Shown piece after piece: positions 26,982-36,873 of a stretch of 64,000 nucleotides of DNA. Location: the NCBI GenBank assembly GCA_029552745.1, contig JAKPDK010000169.1, positions 61,672 to 125,671 on the forward strand, in the 5' to 3' direction. The position numbers and the translations under genes are program-made. This stretch comes from Candidatus Hydrogenedentota bacterium. GTDB taxonomy: Bacteria > Hydrogenedentota > Hydrogenedentia > Hydrogenedentales > SLHB01. The notes beneath the pieces are model-generated. The model was not told the DNA's origin. It saw only the letters and a list, made by a program, of their open reading frames with translations, and did not search any database. Position 1 is the first letter of the stretch. Each line of letters begins with the position of its first letter.

Positions 26982-27167
26982 TGGGTCATCGTCACTCCTT
27001 GGGTTAACGCCTGAATAGGCAACACACGACAAAAAGCAACGTCTGCTAAGATTGTAGTTCCCATTGGCTTATGAGTTGCTTTGTCAAGCTGTCACGGGTT
27101 CTATCAGGGAATCAATGGCAGAACTCTTGGCATATTTTAGCATATTACGTTCTTCGACTACATAAAG

Positions 27168-27573
27168 TGTATTCGTCCAATACCTTTGGCACTTTTTGTT
27201 CTGTTAGACGAGGAATTAAAGAGGGGATTTTCCAGGAAGGTCATGAAGGGAAAGGCGCCGACGCATGGCATCCCAAAAGTGCATTTAAGACATTTTTAAA
27301 TCCCTTGAGCATTTGGAATTACCCGTTTTTCTATACTATATCCTGTTGCGCTATAGCCCGATCCCTCTCATTGCGAGGAGTGCCGTCAGGCACGACGTGG
27401 CAATCCCCTTAGGCATCCGAACATTACCCCGACGTCTACCCTGCGTCCTCTTGCGCTGCGTGGGCAAGGGGATTGCTTCGTCACTTCGAAGACTCGCTCC
27501 TCGCAATGACAACCGGGCACATAAGCCCGGGCTACGTCCTCGATGCAGTGCCAAAGGTTTGTGAACTTAAACG
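27168..27573. mobile_element. MITE-like element copy 4
   Basis: Lies in the gap between the sulfatase and the DUF255 gene (26982-27743). The left end is TGTATTCGTCCAATACC then TTTGGCACTTTTTGTT; the right end is GTGCCAAAGG...GTGAACTTAA near 27573. The palindromic core is 27367-27510. It is about 406 bp with no clear target duplication. Outside it I see only upstream DNA of the two divergent genes. Confidence 0.65.
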
Positions 27574-27743
27574 TCGAAGGGAAGCTACTTAAATGATTCG
27601 TGATAAGGAAAGGACGGCCAATAGGCACAGTCCCAAAGCCAAGATGCAATAGTAACACCTTTTTTTATGTTACTTATTAGGACTAATGTAGTTGATTTCA
27701 ACATGCGGTACTTACTGAAACCTGAGAGAGAGGAGACCTTCCG

Positions 27744-29873
27744 GTGCCTTCAAAAGCTTCTACGAACCGCTTGATTCATGAAGCCAGTCCGTATCTTTTA
27801 CAACACGCCCACAATCCGGTTGACTGGTTCCCCTGGGGTGAAGAAGCCTTTCAGCTGGCGCGTAAGCAAGATAAGCCTATCTTTCTGTCCATCGGCTATT
27901 CCGCGTGTCATTGGTGCCATGTCATGGAGCGGGAATCGTTTGAAGATGACGAAATCGCACGGGTACTAAATGAAAACTTCATCAACATCAAAGTTGACAG
28001 AGAAGAACATCCTACGGTCGATGAGATCTTCATGAGGGCTGTGCAGTTGATGACCCGAAACGGTGGGTGGCCCTTGAGTGTCTTCCTCACGCCGGATTTG
28101 CGGCCATTTTTCGGTGGCACCTATTTCCCTCCGCGTGACCAATATGGACGGGTTGGGTTCCTCTCATTGATAACAGGGTTGGCGCGGATGTGGCGGGAAC
28201 GTCGTCATGAACTTCTCCGAAATGCAGATAGCGTGACAGAATACCTCCGAGAAATGTCTCTCTTCTCGGCAGAAGCACAAGAATTATCCCCTGCTGTTTT
28301 AACAACAGGCGTCGAACAAATCGGTAGTACGTTTGACTCATTACACGGCGGTTTTGGGACAAGCCCCAAGTTTCCGTCAGCACCACTTCTCCGATTCTTA
28401 TTACATCATGGTCAAGTCGAGGAAACCTACAGTAGCGAGACGGTATCTGGGTGTTTGCAGATGCTGGAAATCACGTTACAACAAATGGCAGCAGGCGGTA
28501 TCTTTGACCACCTCGGCGGCGGCTTTCATCGGTACTCGGTGGATGAAGCCTGGCACGTGCCCCACTTTGAGAAAATGCTCTACGATAACGCCTTACTCGC
28601 CGAATTGTACGCGGAAGCCTATGCCGTAAGAAGAAACCACCTGTACCAACAGATTGCGCGTCGGACTTTCGATTATGTTTTACGAGACATGCAATCTCCC
28701 GAGGGCGCCTTTTACGCTTCAGAAGATGCCGATAGCCAAGGCAAAGAGGGTGTATTCTATCTGTGGACACACGACGAAATAATGTCTGCTCTGGGAGACG
28801 AAGACGGGCACCTTTTTTGCACCTACTACGATGTCCACAAGAACGGCAATTTTCTGTCGCATGAGCCCTATCACGAAAACCTTAACGTCCTTCACGTCCC
28901 CGCGCCAATGGAGGAAGTCGCTGCGCGGTTGTCTATCTCCCTGCAAGAGTTGGCACAGCGGCTCGAAACAGCCCGTGAGCGCCTTTTACTCCTAAGAAGT
29001 TCGAGGCAACGACCTCATCGTGATGAAAAAATTCTGCTCTCCTGGAATGCGTTGATGATCCGCGCGTTGAGCGGGGGATATTTTTATCTGGGAGAGAATC
29101 GTTACAAAGACGCAGCCCTGCGAGCAGCCGAGTTTGTACAACATCATATGCGATCGCCCCAAGGAGAATTGTGGCACAGTTATTACGGCGGAAAACCCGG
29201 CAAAGCCGCTGGATTTGAAGACTATGTCTTTTGGGCGGATGCCTTGATGTCTCTGTACGAACTGGATTTTGATATTACCCGACTTTCAGAAGTGGAGCGA
29301 CTTTGTCAGACGATGCGAAAGCGTTTTTGGGATGCGGAAGGAGGAGGGTTTTTCTCCGAGGACGGCGCAACCCCCTACTTGCCGGCGCGCGTGAAACCTG
29401 TATACGACGTGGCGGAACCTTCGCCAAACGCCACGGCTGCAAGGGTTTTTCATCGAATGTATCTGTATACGGGCAATCAGGAGCTTCTTGGGATTGCGGA
29501 AAGGACCGTGCGTTTGCTTTACCCGATCGCGGAGGAGTTGCCGCTGGCTATGCCAACAGCCCTCTTGGCTATCTCCAATCTTTGTTATCCTCCTCCCGAA
29601 GTGGTAATTGCGGGAAGACTCCGCTCTCCAGACACGGAAGATCTGCTAAATAGCCTGAAACACAATGCCCCTTTGGATACCCTTGTTGGCATTGTTGACC
29701 CTTTCCAAAAACATGCAGAATATGAGACTATGGAATTGTTTCGAGATAAAAAAGCCATGGCCAACAAGGCTACTGCATATCTTTGCAAGAACTTCGCTTG
29801 TAGCGCTCCGATAGGCAGCGCCGAGGAGCTAGCCCAAGCACTTCATGAACCACGAACCTTACAGAAAGGCTGA
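27744..29873 (+). CDS. DUF255 thioredoxin-fold protein with six-hairpin domain (YyaL/SPATA20 family)
   Basis: 709 residues. The N-terminal thioredoxin-like domain has [15 protein letters not shown] and the CxxC site C55-H-W-C58, followed by [12 protein letters not shown]. The rest is an (alpha/alpha)6 barrel like that of N-acylglucosamine epimerases, with [15 protein letters not shown] and [11 protein letters not shown]. The role of the family is not settled; members are cytoplasmic and often sit near redox genes. GTG 27744 follows GAGGAG by 9 bases. The next gene, a DsbD homologue, begins 4 bases after its stop, so a shared thiol-redox role is plausible. Confidence 0.9.
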   Translation: MPSKASTNRLIHEASPYLLQHAHNPVDWFPWGEEAFQLARKQDKPIFLSIGYSACHWCHVMERESFEDDEIARVLNENFINIKVDREEHPTVDEIFMRAVQLMTRNGGWPLSVFLTPDLRPFFGGTYFPPRDQYGRVGFLSLITGLARMWRERRHELLRNADSVTEYLREMSLFSAEAQELSPAVLTTGVEQIGSTFDSLHGGFGTSPKFPSAPLLRFLLHHGQVEETYSSETVSGCLQMLEITLQQMAAGGIFDHLGGGFHRYSVDEAWHVPHFEKMLYDNALLAELYAEAYAVRRNHLYQQIARRTFDYVLRDMQSPEGAFYASEDADSQGKEGVFYLWTHDEIMSALGDEDGHLFCTYYDVHKNGNFLSHEPYHENLNVLHVPAPMEEVAARLSISLQELAQRLETARERLLLLRSSRQRPHRDEKILLSWNALMIRALSGGYFYLGENRYKDAALRAAEFVQHHMRSPQGELWHSYYGGKPGKAAGFEDYVFWADALMSLYELDFDITRLSEVERLCQTMRKRFWDAEGGGFFSEDGATPYLPARVKPVYDVAEPSPNATAARVFHRMYLYTGNQELLGIAERTVRLLYPIAEELPLAMPTALLAISNLCYPPPEVVIAGRLRSPDTEDLLNSLKHNAPLDTLVGIVDPFQKHAEYETMELFRDKKAMANKATAYLCKNFACSAPIGSAEELAQALHEPRTLQKG

Positions 29874-29877
29874 CCCT

Positions 29878-31656
29878 ATGTGGAAATGTGTCGTATTCAC
29901 CTGGGGAGTTTTCGTCCTATTGGCGATTCTTTTGTCAGGCTCCGTCGCACTCGCACAGAATACTTCCCGCGGTCCGGATATTCGGATAGAAGTCGTCAAG
30001 GAGATGGATGGGATACCCGCAGGCGAAACGGGCCGATTTGCGTTGCTCGTGTCCATACCTGAGGGATGGCACATCAACGCCCACAAACCTCGCGAAGATT
30101 ATCTGATTCCAACCGACCTTGCCATATCTCCCCAAGAAGGATTTTCTGTAAGTGCACGCGTCTATCCGGAACCTGTCGATCATTTTCTGGAGGGTACGAC
30201 GACACCGCTGCTCGTTTACGGTGGCGAAGTGCCTATTTTCTTTGCAATCAAAGTGGCTCCAACGGTCACTCCGGGAGACTACATATTGTCGGGCAAGTTC
30301 ACCTACCAAGCGTGTAACGACACCCAATGTTGGATGCCCGTCACCCAGTCTATTTCGATTCCCATAAAAGTTCTTCCTGCGGGTACACCCACGGTCCCTG
30401 CTCATCATGAGATGTTCGCCGGCATAACGGAGCGTCTTACGTTCGTTGAAGAATACGCACCCCAAAGCGACAACATGTCCGTGGAAAAAGGTGCTTTGAC
30501 TTGGGACGAAGCCAAATGGAAAGAACTGGCGAGTCGGTTTGAAGTCACAGGAAGAAATTCTGGTTACTTGAGCGCAAAAAAGTTTCTGGAATGGCTCGAT
30601 GGTGTGGAGAGTGGAAAGGCGTCCGCCGATTTGAATCGCTTTGCCGGCATGAACCCTTGGTTAATCGCCCTATTAACTTTACTCGGGGGACTTGCGTTGA
30701 ATCTAACTCCTTGCGTGCTTCCGCTAATCCCTGTCAATCTCGCCATCATCGGCGCCGGTGCGAAAGCAGCCTCGCGGTTTCGGGGGTTTCTTCTGGGCGC
30801 CGTTTACGGCTCGGCAATGGCGTTTGTATATGGCGTTCTGGGCATCCTTGCCGCGTTTTTGGGCACAGCCTTCGGCACCATCAATGCCTCACCGTGGTTC
30901 AATCTTGCCGTGGCGATAGTTTTTCTCGTCATGGCAATTGCCATGTTCGACTGGATCAATATAGATTTCAGCAAATACCGGTCTGGGGTTTCTATCGAAA
31001 AGAAGTCTGGCGGCACTTTCATCGCGGCGTTTGCACTGGGGGGACTTGCAGCCCTGCTCGCTGGTGCGTGCGTCGGCCCTGTCGTTATCAGCGTGATTCT
31101 CTTTTCCCAAGACCTTTACGCAAAAGGCATTTATTTGGGACTTGGCTTGCCATTTTTACTAGGAATCGGCATGGCACTGCCTTGGCCTCTTGCCGGCGCG
31201 GGAATTGCTCTTTTGCCCAAACCGGGCGCATGGATGATACGCGTGAAGCAGATACTTGGTGTGTTGATTTTGCTCCTCGCTATCTATTACGGGTTTGAAG
31301 GTGTGCGTTTGCTAAATGACAGATATTTCCTCGATCAAGATTCTGTGAAACATGAAGTACAATCAACGGTGGATTCTGCAGGGTGGTCACACAATCTTCT
31401 AACGGCGCTGGAAGAAGCACAAAAAACAAAAAAACCGGTGTTTATTGATTTTTGGGCGACGTGGTGCAAGAACTGTCTCACAATGAATCAGACCACATTC
31501 CGCGATCCGGACGTGATGCAACGATTGGATTCGTACGTGAAGGTCAAGTTCCAAGCACAACAGCTTGATCAATCGCCTGCAAAGGAGGTAATGGAACAAC
31601 TCGGCGTCGGCGGTTTTGGGCTCCCCGTATATGTCATCTTGAGACCCACTCCGTAG
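29878..31656 (+). CDS. dsbD: Thiol:disulfide interchange protein DsbD
   Basis: 592 residues in the canonical three-part order. After a signal peptide comes the periplasmic N-terminal domain with its Cys pair (YQACNDTQCWMP). The membrane domain follows, with one Cys in LNLTPCVLPLIPVN and the other in LLAGACVGPVV. Last is the C-terminal thioredoxin domain, WATWCKNCLTMN. It moves electrons from cytoplasmic thioredoxin to periplasmic acceptors. ATG 29878 is chosen because AGAAAGG sits 8 bases upstream and the signal peptide begins there; an earlier ATG (29845) lies inside the upstream gene. Confidence 0.92.
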   Translation: MWKCVVFTWGVFVLLAILLSGSVALAQNTSRGPDIRIEVVKEMDGIPAGETGRFALLVSIPEGWHINAHKPREDYLIPTDLAISPQEGFSVSARVYPEPVDHFLEGTTTPLLVYGGEVPIFFAIKVAPTVTPGDYILSGKFTYQACNDTQCWMPVTQSISIPIKVLPAGTPTVPAHHEMFAGITERLTFVEEYAPQSDNMSVEKGALTWDEAKWKELASRFEVTGRNSGYLSAKKFLEWLDGVESGKASADLNRFAGMNPWLIALLTLLGGLALNLTPCVLPLIPVNLAIIGAGAKAASRFRGFLLGAVYGSAMAFVYGVLGILAAFLGTAFGTINASPWFNLAVAIVFLVMAIAMFDWINIDFSKYRSGVSIEKKSGGTFIAAFALGGLAALLAGACVGPVVISVILFSQDLYAKGIYLGLGLPFLLGIGMALPWPLAGAGIALLPKPGAWMIRVKQILGVLILLLAIYYGFEGVRLLNDRYFLDQDSVKHEVQSTVDSAGWSHNLLTALEEAQKTKKPVFIDFWATWCKNCLTMNQTTFRDPDVMQRLDSYVKVKFQAQQLDQSPAKEVMEQLGVGGFGLPVYVILRPTP

Positions 31657-31660
31657 AAAC

Positions 31661-31681
31661 CAGCCTATCGACTTAAGGCTG
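31661..31681. terminator. Weak hairpin between convergent genes
   Basis: CAGCCT (31661-31666) and AGGCTG (31676-31681) form a 6-bp stem between the convergent dsbD and CBS genes. There is no long T-run on either strand, so termination activity is uncertain. Confidence 0.25.
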
Positions 31682-31692
31682 TGGGCAAACGG

Positions 31693-32079
31693 TTACTTTG
31701 TCGCCCGCAGTTTTAGAATGTAGCGGATAATGTCACTTCGGCTTATGATGCCGACCAGTTTGCCATCTTTCAGAATAGGGACGCGGCGAAAATTGTTCTG
31801 AATCAGAGCTTCGCACACATCTATCAATGTATCGTCTTCCTCAAATGCCACAACACGGCGGGTCATGTACTTTTCGACCGGCTCGTTTTCCACATGTTCT
31901 TCGTAGAGCAGCCGAAGCATGTCTTTCTCGCTGACGATTCCTTGCAGCGTACCATCTTCCGCCACCACCGGCAAACCCGTCACTCCGTGATCAACAAGAA
32001 TCTGCATGGCTTCATAGATAGGAGTGGAAGGTCTGACAGACACGATGTCTCTCGTCATGAGATCACGTACTTTGAACAC
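31693..32079 (-). CDS. Two-CBS-domain protein
   Basis: 128 residues made of two CBS motifs only: the first around VRDLMTRDIVSVRPSTPIYEA, the second around VEKYMTRRVVAFEEDDTL, each ending in GIVSEKD or GIISRSD. Such proteins sense adenosine nucleotides and regulate a partner. No effector domain is fused and neither neighbour is an obvious target. GTG at 32079 has AAGGAGGG 5 bases upstream. Confidence 0.9.
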   Translation of the reverse strand: MFKVRDLMTRDIVSVRPSTPIYEAMQILVDHGVTGLPVVAEDGTLQGIVSEKDMLRLLYEEHVENEPVEKYMTRRVVAFEEDDTLIDVCEALIQNNFRRVPILKDGKLVGIISRSDIIRYILKLRATK

Positions 32080-32318
32080 GTTTACCCTCCTTTTTGCGAG
32101 ACGTAACCAGGACTACCCTTCGCACGCGTCAATGCATGCCAAAACCCCAATTCATGGTGCCATACTACGACAGATTATGCACCGAGTCAACCTATTGGCC
32201 AGGGCGATGGCTGGCAGCCCGGTTGCCTTTATGAGGCGAACGGGGGCAAGCCTTTCGGGACACACCGCTGCTGCCAACGCCACTTTTCCTGAAGCCCTAA
32301 ATCGGGTACAATTTCTCC

Positions 32319-33686
32319 ATGCCGGAAATTGAAAAACCCAATATTCTGACCGTGAGTCAGTTAACGCGACGCGTGAAGGATTTGCTAGAAACGCAAATCA
32401 GTTACGTCTGGGTTTCGGGTGAAATCTCGAACTGGCGCGTCTCACCCGCCGGACATGCCTATTTCACCCTCAAAGACCCAAACAGCCAAATCGATGCGGT
32501 GATGTTTCGCGGGAAACTTATGCAAACACCTTTCGCCCCCGAAAACGGGCTTGAGGTGATCGCATTCGGTCTGGTGACCGTCTACGAAAAACGCGGTAAC
32601 TATCAAATTGTCTGTGACGAGATCCATCCAAAAGGCGTGGGCGCCCTCCAACTTGCCTTTGAGAAACTAAAACGAAAACTTGAAGAAGAGGGCCTTTTCA
32701 AGGAGGAACACAAGAAACCCTTGCCGTTGTTTCCACGTCGTATCGGCATTGTCACATCGCCCACGGGAGCGGCAATCCGCGACATCTTGAATGTGATCAA
32801 TCGGCGTTTTGCAAACGTACACATCATTTTGTATCCGGCACGAGTACAAGGCGAGGAAGCAGCTGGAGAAATCGTGGAGGGGATCCGCACACTAGATGCG
32901 TATGGCGTGGATGTCATGATCGTGGGAAGGGGCGGCGGCTCCCTGGAAGACCTGTGGCCTTTCAATGAGGAGATCGTTGTCCGTGCTGTGTATGAGGCAA
33001 AAACCCCCATCATCTCCGCCGTAGGACATGAGATTGATTTTACGTTGACAGATTTTGCGGCGGATGTGCGGGCACCGACACCCTCCGCTGCTGCGGAACT
33101 TGTCGTTCGCGAGCGAGAAGCCCTTTTGGAAAGGATTCAAAACCTACAACAACGCCTTGCCAAATCGGTACGCTATCGCATCGAGGCAGCTCGAAATCGG
33201 CTTCGTCTGGCGGCATCGGCTTATGTATTTCGACGCCCCGAGGAGCTCATTCGACAACGCAGGCAATGGGTGGACGAGTGCCGCGACCGTTTGGAACAAT
33301 CGTTTCGCAGTCAAATGGATGACGTACGGAGACGGGTCCGGGAAGCGGGACGCGCGTTATCGCTTTTGTCTCCCAAGAACCAACTCCTGCGCGTATCAGA
33401 ACGCTTGGGCGCGATAAGAGTGAGATTGCTGCAGTCTATCATGAAGCGGCTGGAAAGTAGCCGCGTCCCTTGTAGGACTTTGGTTGCTCAATTACACGCG
33501 CTAAGTCCGTTAGCGGTCCTTGCGCGTGGCTATTCGGTCACGTGGAAATTGCCGGAACGGTCGCTAGTGAAAAACGCGTCGGAACTTTCGCCCGATGCCC
33601 AGGTTGCTATCCAATTTGGGAAGGGAAAAGCAATAGCCTCAATTGAAGCGGTGGAAGGAGAACAGGATGGCGTCCTCGAGCTTTGA
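32319..33686 (+). CDS. xseA: Exodeoxyribonuclease VII large subunit
   Basis: 455 residues. The N-terminal OB-fold ([24 protein letters not shown]) binds single-stranded DNA. The catalytic domain holds [20 protein letters not shown] and the segment [29 protein letters not shown], followed by a long coiled coil. It degrades single-stranded DNA from both ends together with XseB, whose gene overlaps its 3' end by 20 bases. No strong ribosome site precedes the ATG. Confidence 0.95.
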   Translation: MPEIEKPNILTVSQLTRRVKDLLETQISYVWVSGEISNWRVSPAGHAYFTLKDPNSQIDAVMFRGKLMQTPFAPENGLEVIAFGLVTVYEKRGNYQIVCDEIHPKGVGALQLAFEKLKRKLEEEGLFKEEHKKPLPLFPRRIGIVTSPTGAAIRDILNVINRRFANVHIILYPARVQGEEAAGEIVEGIRTLDAYGVDVMIVGRGGGSLEDLWPFNEEIVVRAVYEAKTPIISAVGHEIDFTLTDFAADVRAPTPSAAAELVVREREALLERIQNLQQRLAKSVRYRIEAARNRLRLAASAYVFRRPEELIRQRRQWVDECRDRLEQSFRSQMDDVRRRVREAGRALSLLSPKNQLLRVSERLGAIRVRLLQSIMKRLESSRVPCRTLVAQLHALSPLAVLARGYSVTWKLPERSLVKNASELSPDAQVAIQFGKGKAIASIEAVEGEQDGVLEL

Positions 33687-33984
33687 AAAAGATTTAGAAC
33701 GGTTGGAAAAAATCGTCGAAGCGCTTGAACAAGGCGACCTATCCCTTGACGAGTCTCTCAAGCGGTTCGAGGAAGGTATCAAACTTGCAAAACGATGTGA
33801 GAAAGCATTGACGGAAGCAGAAAAAAAGATCGAAATTCTAATGAAAGACGCCCAAGGTAATATTCAAGCGGAGCCATTTGGTGACGAAGAGCCCGCCTCA
33901 TCTCAAGAAACCGAGGAGTCTGAAGACTCCGACCCTTCAGACGAAGACTCGGAGGAGGAGGAAAACAAAGGTTTGCTTTTCTGA
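33667..33984 (+). CDS. xseB: Exodeoxyribonuclease VII small subunit
   Basis: 105 residues. The core (residues 1-65) is the XseB helical hairpin: [32 protein letters not shown] in two parts, ending in the coiled coil that wraps XseA. A very acidic low-complexity tail (Glu/Asp/Ser, residues ~68-102) extends beyond the usual ~75-80 residues. ATG 33667 is chosen because AAGGAGAAC lies just upstream and the family begins there. Confidence 0.92.
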   Translation: MASSSFEKDLERLEKIVEALEQGDLSLDESLKRFEEGIKLAKRCEKALTEAEKKIEILMKDAQGNIQAEPFGDEEPASSQETEESEDSDPSDEDSEEEENKGLLF

Positions 33985-34012
33985 CAGGTCTTTACGCGGG
34001 AAGGATATCTTC

Positions 34013-34879
34013 ATGGAAGCAGTACGCCGTTTTTTATCTGAAAAGTCCGAAAGAGTAAATAACTCCCTGCGTTCTTATGTTGGCGAGTGGGATAATGCCC
34101 CTGAGCGGCTTCGCGAAGCTATCGATTACAGCCTATTCGCCGGTGGAAAACGGTTACGTCCCGCGCTGGCATTGGGCGCCTGTGAACTGGTTTGCGGTGA
34201 TGACGCAGCCGCCATGCCCGTCGCTTGTGCATTAGAGATGATCCATACCTATTCACTCATCCACGATGACCTTCCGGCGATGGACAACGATTCGTTACGA
34301 CGCGGGAAACCCACCTCACACGTTCAGTTTGGCGAAGCGCTCGCTATTCTTGCGGGCGACGCCCTACTCACGATGGCATTCGACATTGCCGCAAGAGCCG
34401 GAAGCCCCGATGTCGTAGCAGAATTAGCTCGTGCGGCTGGTGTGGAAGGTATGGTGGGTGGCCAGGTGCTCGATCTTGCCGCGGAACGTCAACAACTGAC
34501 CCTGCAAGAATTGCAACGGTTACATTCTTGCAAAACCGGCGCTCTCATTCGGGCAGCCACGCGGTTGGGTGCCATGCTCGGCGGCGCTAACGAACATCAA
34601 CTGGCCGCGTTGACGGCTTACGGAGAGCTCATCGGTTTGGCATTCCAGATTGCAGATGATATCTTGGATGTCATTGGAAACACGGAAACACTTGGAAAAA
34701 CCGCCGGCAACGATGCCGCCCACCACAAAGCAACCTATCCCGCCCTTGTTGGCATCGAGGAAGCCCGCAGACTGGGTAACGAAGCCGTCTCTCATGCGAT
34801 TACCGCGCTAGAGCCCTTCGGACACGAGGCGGACATTTTTCGTGAACTTGCCCGCTACATCATGCAACGGGAAAGCTGA
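34013..34879 (+). CDS. ispA: Polyprenyl (farnesyl/geranylgeranyl) diphosphate synthase
   Basis: 289 residues of the trans-prenyltransferase family, building C15/C20 isoprenoid diphosphates. The first Asp-rich motif is HDDLPAMDND, the second is QIADDILDV, and GGKRLRP precedes them. ATG 34013 is chosen from family length; the open frame continues upstream through xseB but has no homology there. It follows xseB by 28 bases, the common xseA-xseB-ispA order. Chain length cannot be read with confidence. Confidence 0.92.
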   Translation: MEAVRRFLSEKSERVNNSLRSYVGEWDNAPERLREAIDYSLFAGGKRLRPALALGACELVCGDDAAAMPVACALEMIHTYSLIHDDLPAMDNDSLRRGKPTSHVQFGEALAILAGDALLTMAFDIAARAGSPDVVAELARAAGVEGMVGGQVLDLAAERQQLTLQELQRLHSCKTGALIRAATRLGAMLGGANEHQLAALTAYGELIGLAFQIADDILDVIGNTETLGKTAGNDAAHHKATYPALVGIEEARRLGNEAVSHAITALEPFGHEADIFRELARYIMQRES

Positions 34880-34888
34880 CGCCGAATC

Positions 34889-35914
34889 CTATTGTGCGGG
34901 CGCGGTGGTCGGGTAAAGAAGTTTCTGGACGTCCGGGTCGTTCAGATTTTCCATAGTCACAACAGTAACGCCCGTGTCGATTCGTTTCTCTACGGGTCTG
35001 CCTTGGAGATAGTCGATCGCCGCTTTCACACCGTCATATCCCATACGAAATGGGTTCTGAACGATCAAGGCTTGTATCGTTCCAGATTTCAGGGCTTCGA
35101 TTTCACGTTCCGCCGCATCGAAAGCCACCAACTTCACTTTGCCCGCGCTTCCCGTGGCTTCAAGTGCCTGCACGGCCCCCATGGCGCCGCTTTCGTTCGC
35201 GGCAAAAATACCTTTCAGATCCGGGTTTGCCGTCAGCATGTCTTCCACGGCAGCCATCCCCTTCGCCACGTCGCTTTCGCTGTACCGCGTTGCTACCAGT
35301 TGAATCTTCGGGAATTGTTGTAATCCCTCTTTGAAACCCTGTTCCCTCATGTCGGACGTAGCCGCCCCCAGCACAAAAGGCAACAACCCCACCTTTCCTT
35401 CTTCTCCGATAAGTTTTGCCAAGGTTTCCGCCGCTTTTCTGGCGCCAGCCACATTATCCGTTGCTACAAAGCTGATGGGTAAGTCGGAGTCCACTCCCGA
35501 GTCAATTGTTACCACCGGTATCCCCGCACGAACGGCTTCTTCGATGCGAGAAACCAACGCCTTCTTATCACATGCCGCCATCACAATGGCATCAACCTTC
35601 GCGCTGATCATATCCTCGACAATATTGATCTGTTTAGGAATGTCCGTTTCTTTCTCCGGTCCTTTCCAGATAATATCAGCCCCAAACTCTGCTCCGGCTG
35701 CTTCAGCGCCTGCCTTTACCGTCAGCCAGAATTGGTGCACAAGACCTTTGGGAATCACGGCGATGCGGTAGCGATTCGCGGCTGGTTCGGTTTGGTTCTC
35801 AGCCGCGGGCTTTGCCGCTTGCTTAGACTGTTCCGACTGGGGTGCCGTAGAAGGTTGCCCGCATCCCACCGCTACCAACAGTGCGAGAACACTTATCCAT
35901 ACCCATTTGTGCAT
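34889..35914 (-). CDS. Sugar ABC transporter substrate-binding lipoprotein (CUT2/RbsB type)
   Basis: 341 residues. A lipoprotein signal (LALLVAVGC, Cys at about 19) is followed by a Pro/Gln-rich linker, then a LacI/ribose-binding fold: RIAVIPKGLVHQFWLTVKAGAEAAG and the hinge-type VVTIDSGVDSD. It should capture a monosaccharide or polyol. AAGGAGG lies 8 bases before the ATG. It is the last gene of the isomerase, oxidoreductase, permease, binding-protein series, convergent with ispA. Confidence 0.9.
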   Translation of the reverse strand: MHKWVWISVLALLVAVGCGQPSTAPQSEQSKQAAKPAAENQTEPAANRYRIAVIPKGLVHQFWLTVKAGAEAAGAEFGADIIWKGPEKETDIPKQINIVEDMISAKVDAIVMAACDKKALVSRIEEAVRAGIPVVTIDSGVDSDLPISFVATDNVAGARKAAETLAKLIGEEGKVGLLPFVLGAATSDMREQGFKEGLQQFPKIQLVATRYSESDVAKGMAAVEDMLTANPDLKGIFAANESGAMGAVQALEATGSAGKVKLVAFDAAEREIEALKSGTIQALIVQNPFRMGYDGVKAAIDYLQGRPVEKRIDTGVTVVTMENLNDPDVQKLLYPTTAPAQ

Positions 35915-35931
35915 TTCGATTCCTCCTTGCT

Positions 35932-36870
35932 TTAGTCGCGCAGTAGCCCACTGCGACGTTTCCGCCAGGCATCATACCAAACCAAAACGATGATTAGAGC
36001 CCCAATAAGAACATATTGCCAATAAACATCAAAATCGGTCAGGTTGCAGATATTCACCAATACATTCATAATGAGTGCGCCGGCAACGGATCCGACCGCT
36101 CCTCCTTCCCCGCCCATCAGGCTAGCGCCTCCAATAACGCATGCGGCTATCGCATCCAGCTCCATGCCTTGCGCCCCCATCGGTTCCGCCACGTTCGTTC
36201 GGGAAGCGAGCATACAACCGGCAAACCCACTCAACATGCCGCATATAAGAAATGCCAGCGTCCGAACCCGATCCACCGGTATCCCAGAAAGCCGCGCGCC
36301 GGAAAGGTTTCCACCACACGCATAGAGTTCACGACCGAAACGAGTCATGGACAACGTGATTGAAACAACCATCATGATGGCGCCGGCAATGGCGATGGGT
36401 ATCCACCACCCTTGTGTGCCCCCAAGATATCGAAACGCTTTTGGAGCATCGTAAAGCGGCTTTCCCCGCAATAGGAGTAGCACAGCGCCTCGAGCTATCA
36501 TCATCATCCCCAGGGTGGCGATGAACGAGGGGATCCGTCCTTTCGTGGAAAGCAACCCACTTAATGCACCGCATACCATACCCACCAACGCACCCGTGAG
36601 AACCCCGACGGGTACTGGCACGCCCAATTTATTCATCACCCAAACTGCTGCGCCGCCACCAAGCGCCGCCACACTTCCGACGGAAAGGTCTATCCCGCCG
36701 ACAATGATCACAAGGGTCTGACCCACGGCAATGATTGCCACGACACAGGTGCGCTGGAGCAAACGCTGAACATTGTCTGTCTGTCGGAAATTGGGAAAAA
36801 TGACCGCTAACACCAGACATAAAACAGCCAGAATAACCAGGGGAGTATGTTTTGCCAGAAAACGTTTCAT
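35932..36870 (-). CDS. Sugar ABC transporter permease (CUT2/RbsC type)
   Basis: 312 residues, about 8-10 predicted helices. Family hallmarks are VGQTLVIIVGGIDLSVGSVAALGG, GMMMIARGAV and YACGGNLSGARLSGIPV. It forms the membrane pore for the binding protein encoded 17 bases downstream. Only 3 bases separate it from the upstream oxidoreductase gene, so coupling is likely. The expected double-ATPase RbsA gene is absent from the cluster. Confidence 0.9.
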   Translation of the reverse strand: MKRFLAKHTPLVILAVLCLVLAVIFPNFRQTDNVQRLLQRTCVVAIIAVGQTLVIIVGGIDLSVGSVAALGGGAAVWVMNKLGVPVPVGVLTGALVGMVCGALSGLLSTKGRIPSFIATLGMMMIARGAVLLLLRGKPLYDAPKAFRYLGGTQGWWIPIAIAGAIMMVVSITLSMTRFGRELYACGGNLSGARLSGIPVDRVRTLAFLICGMLSGFAGCMLASRTNVAEPMGAQGMELDAIAACVIGGASLMGGEGGAVGSVAGALIMNVLVNICNLTDFDVYWQYVLIGALIIVLVWYDAWRKRRSGLLRD

Positions 36871-36873
36871 GTA

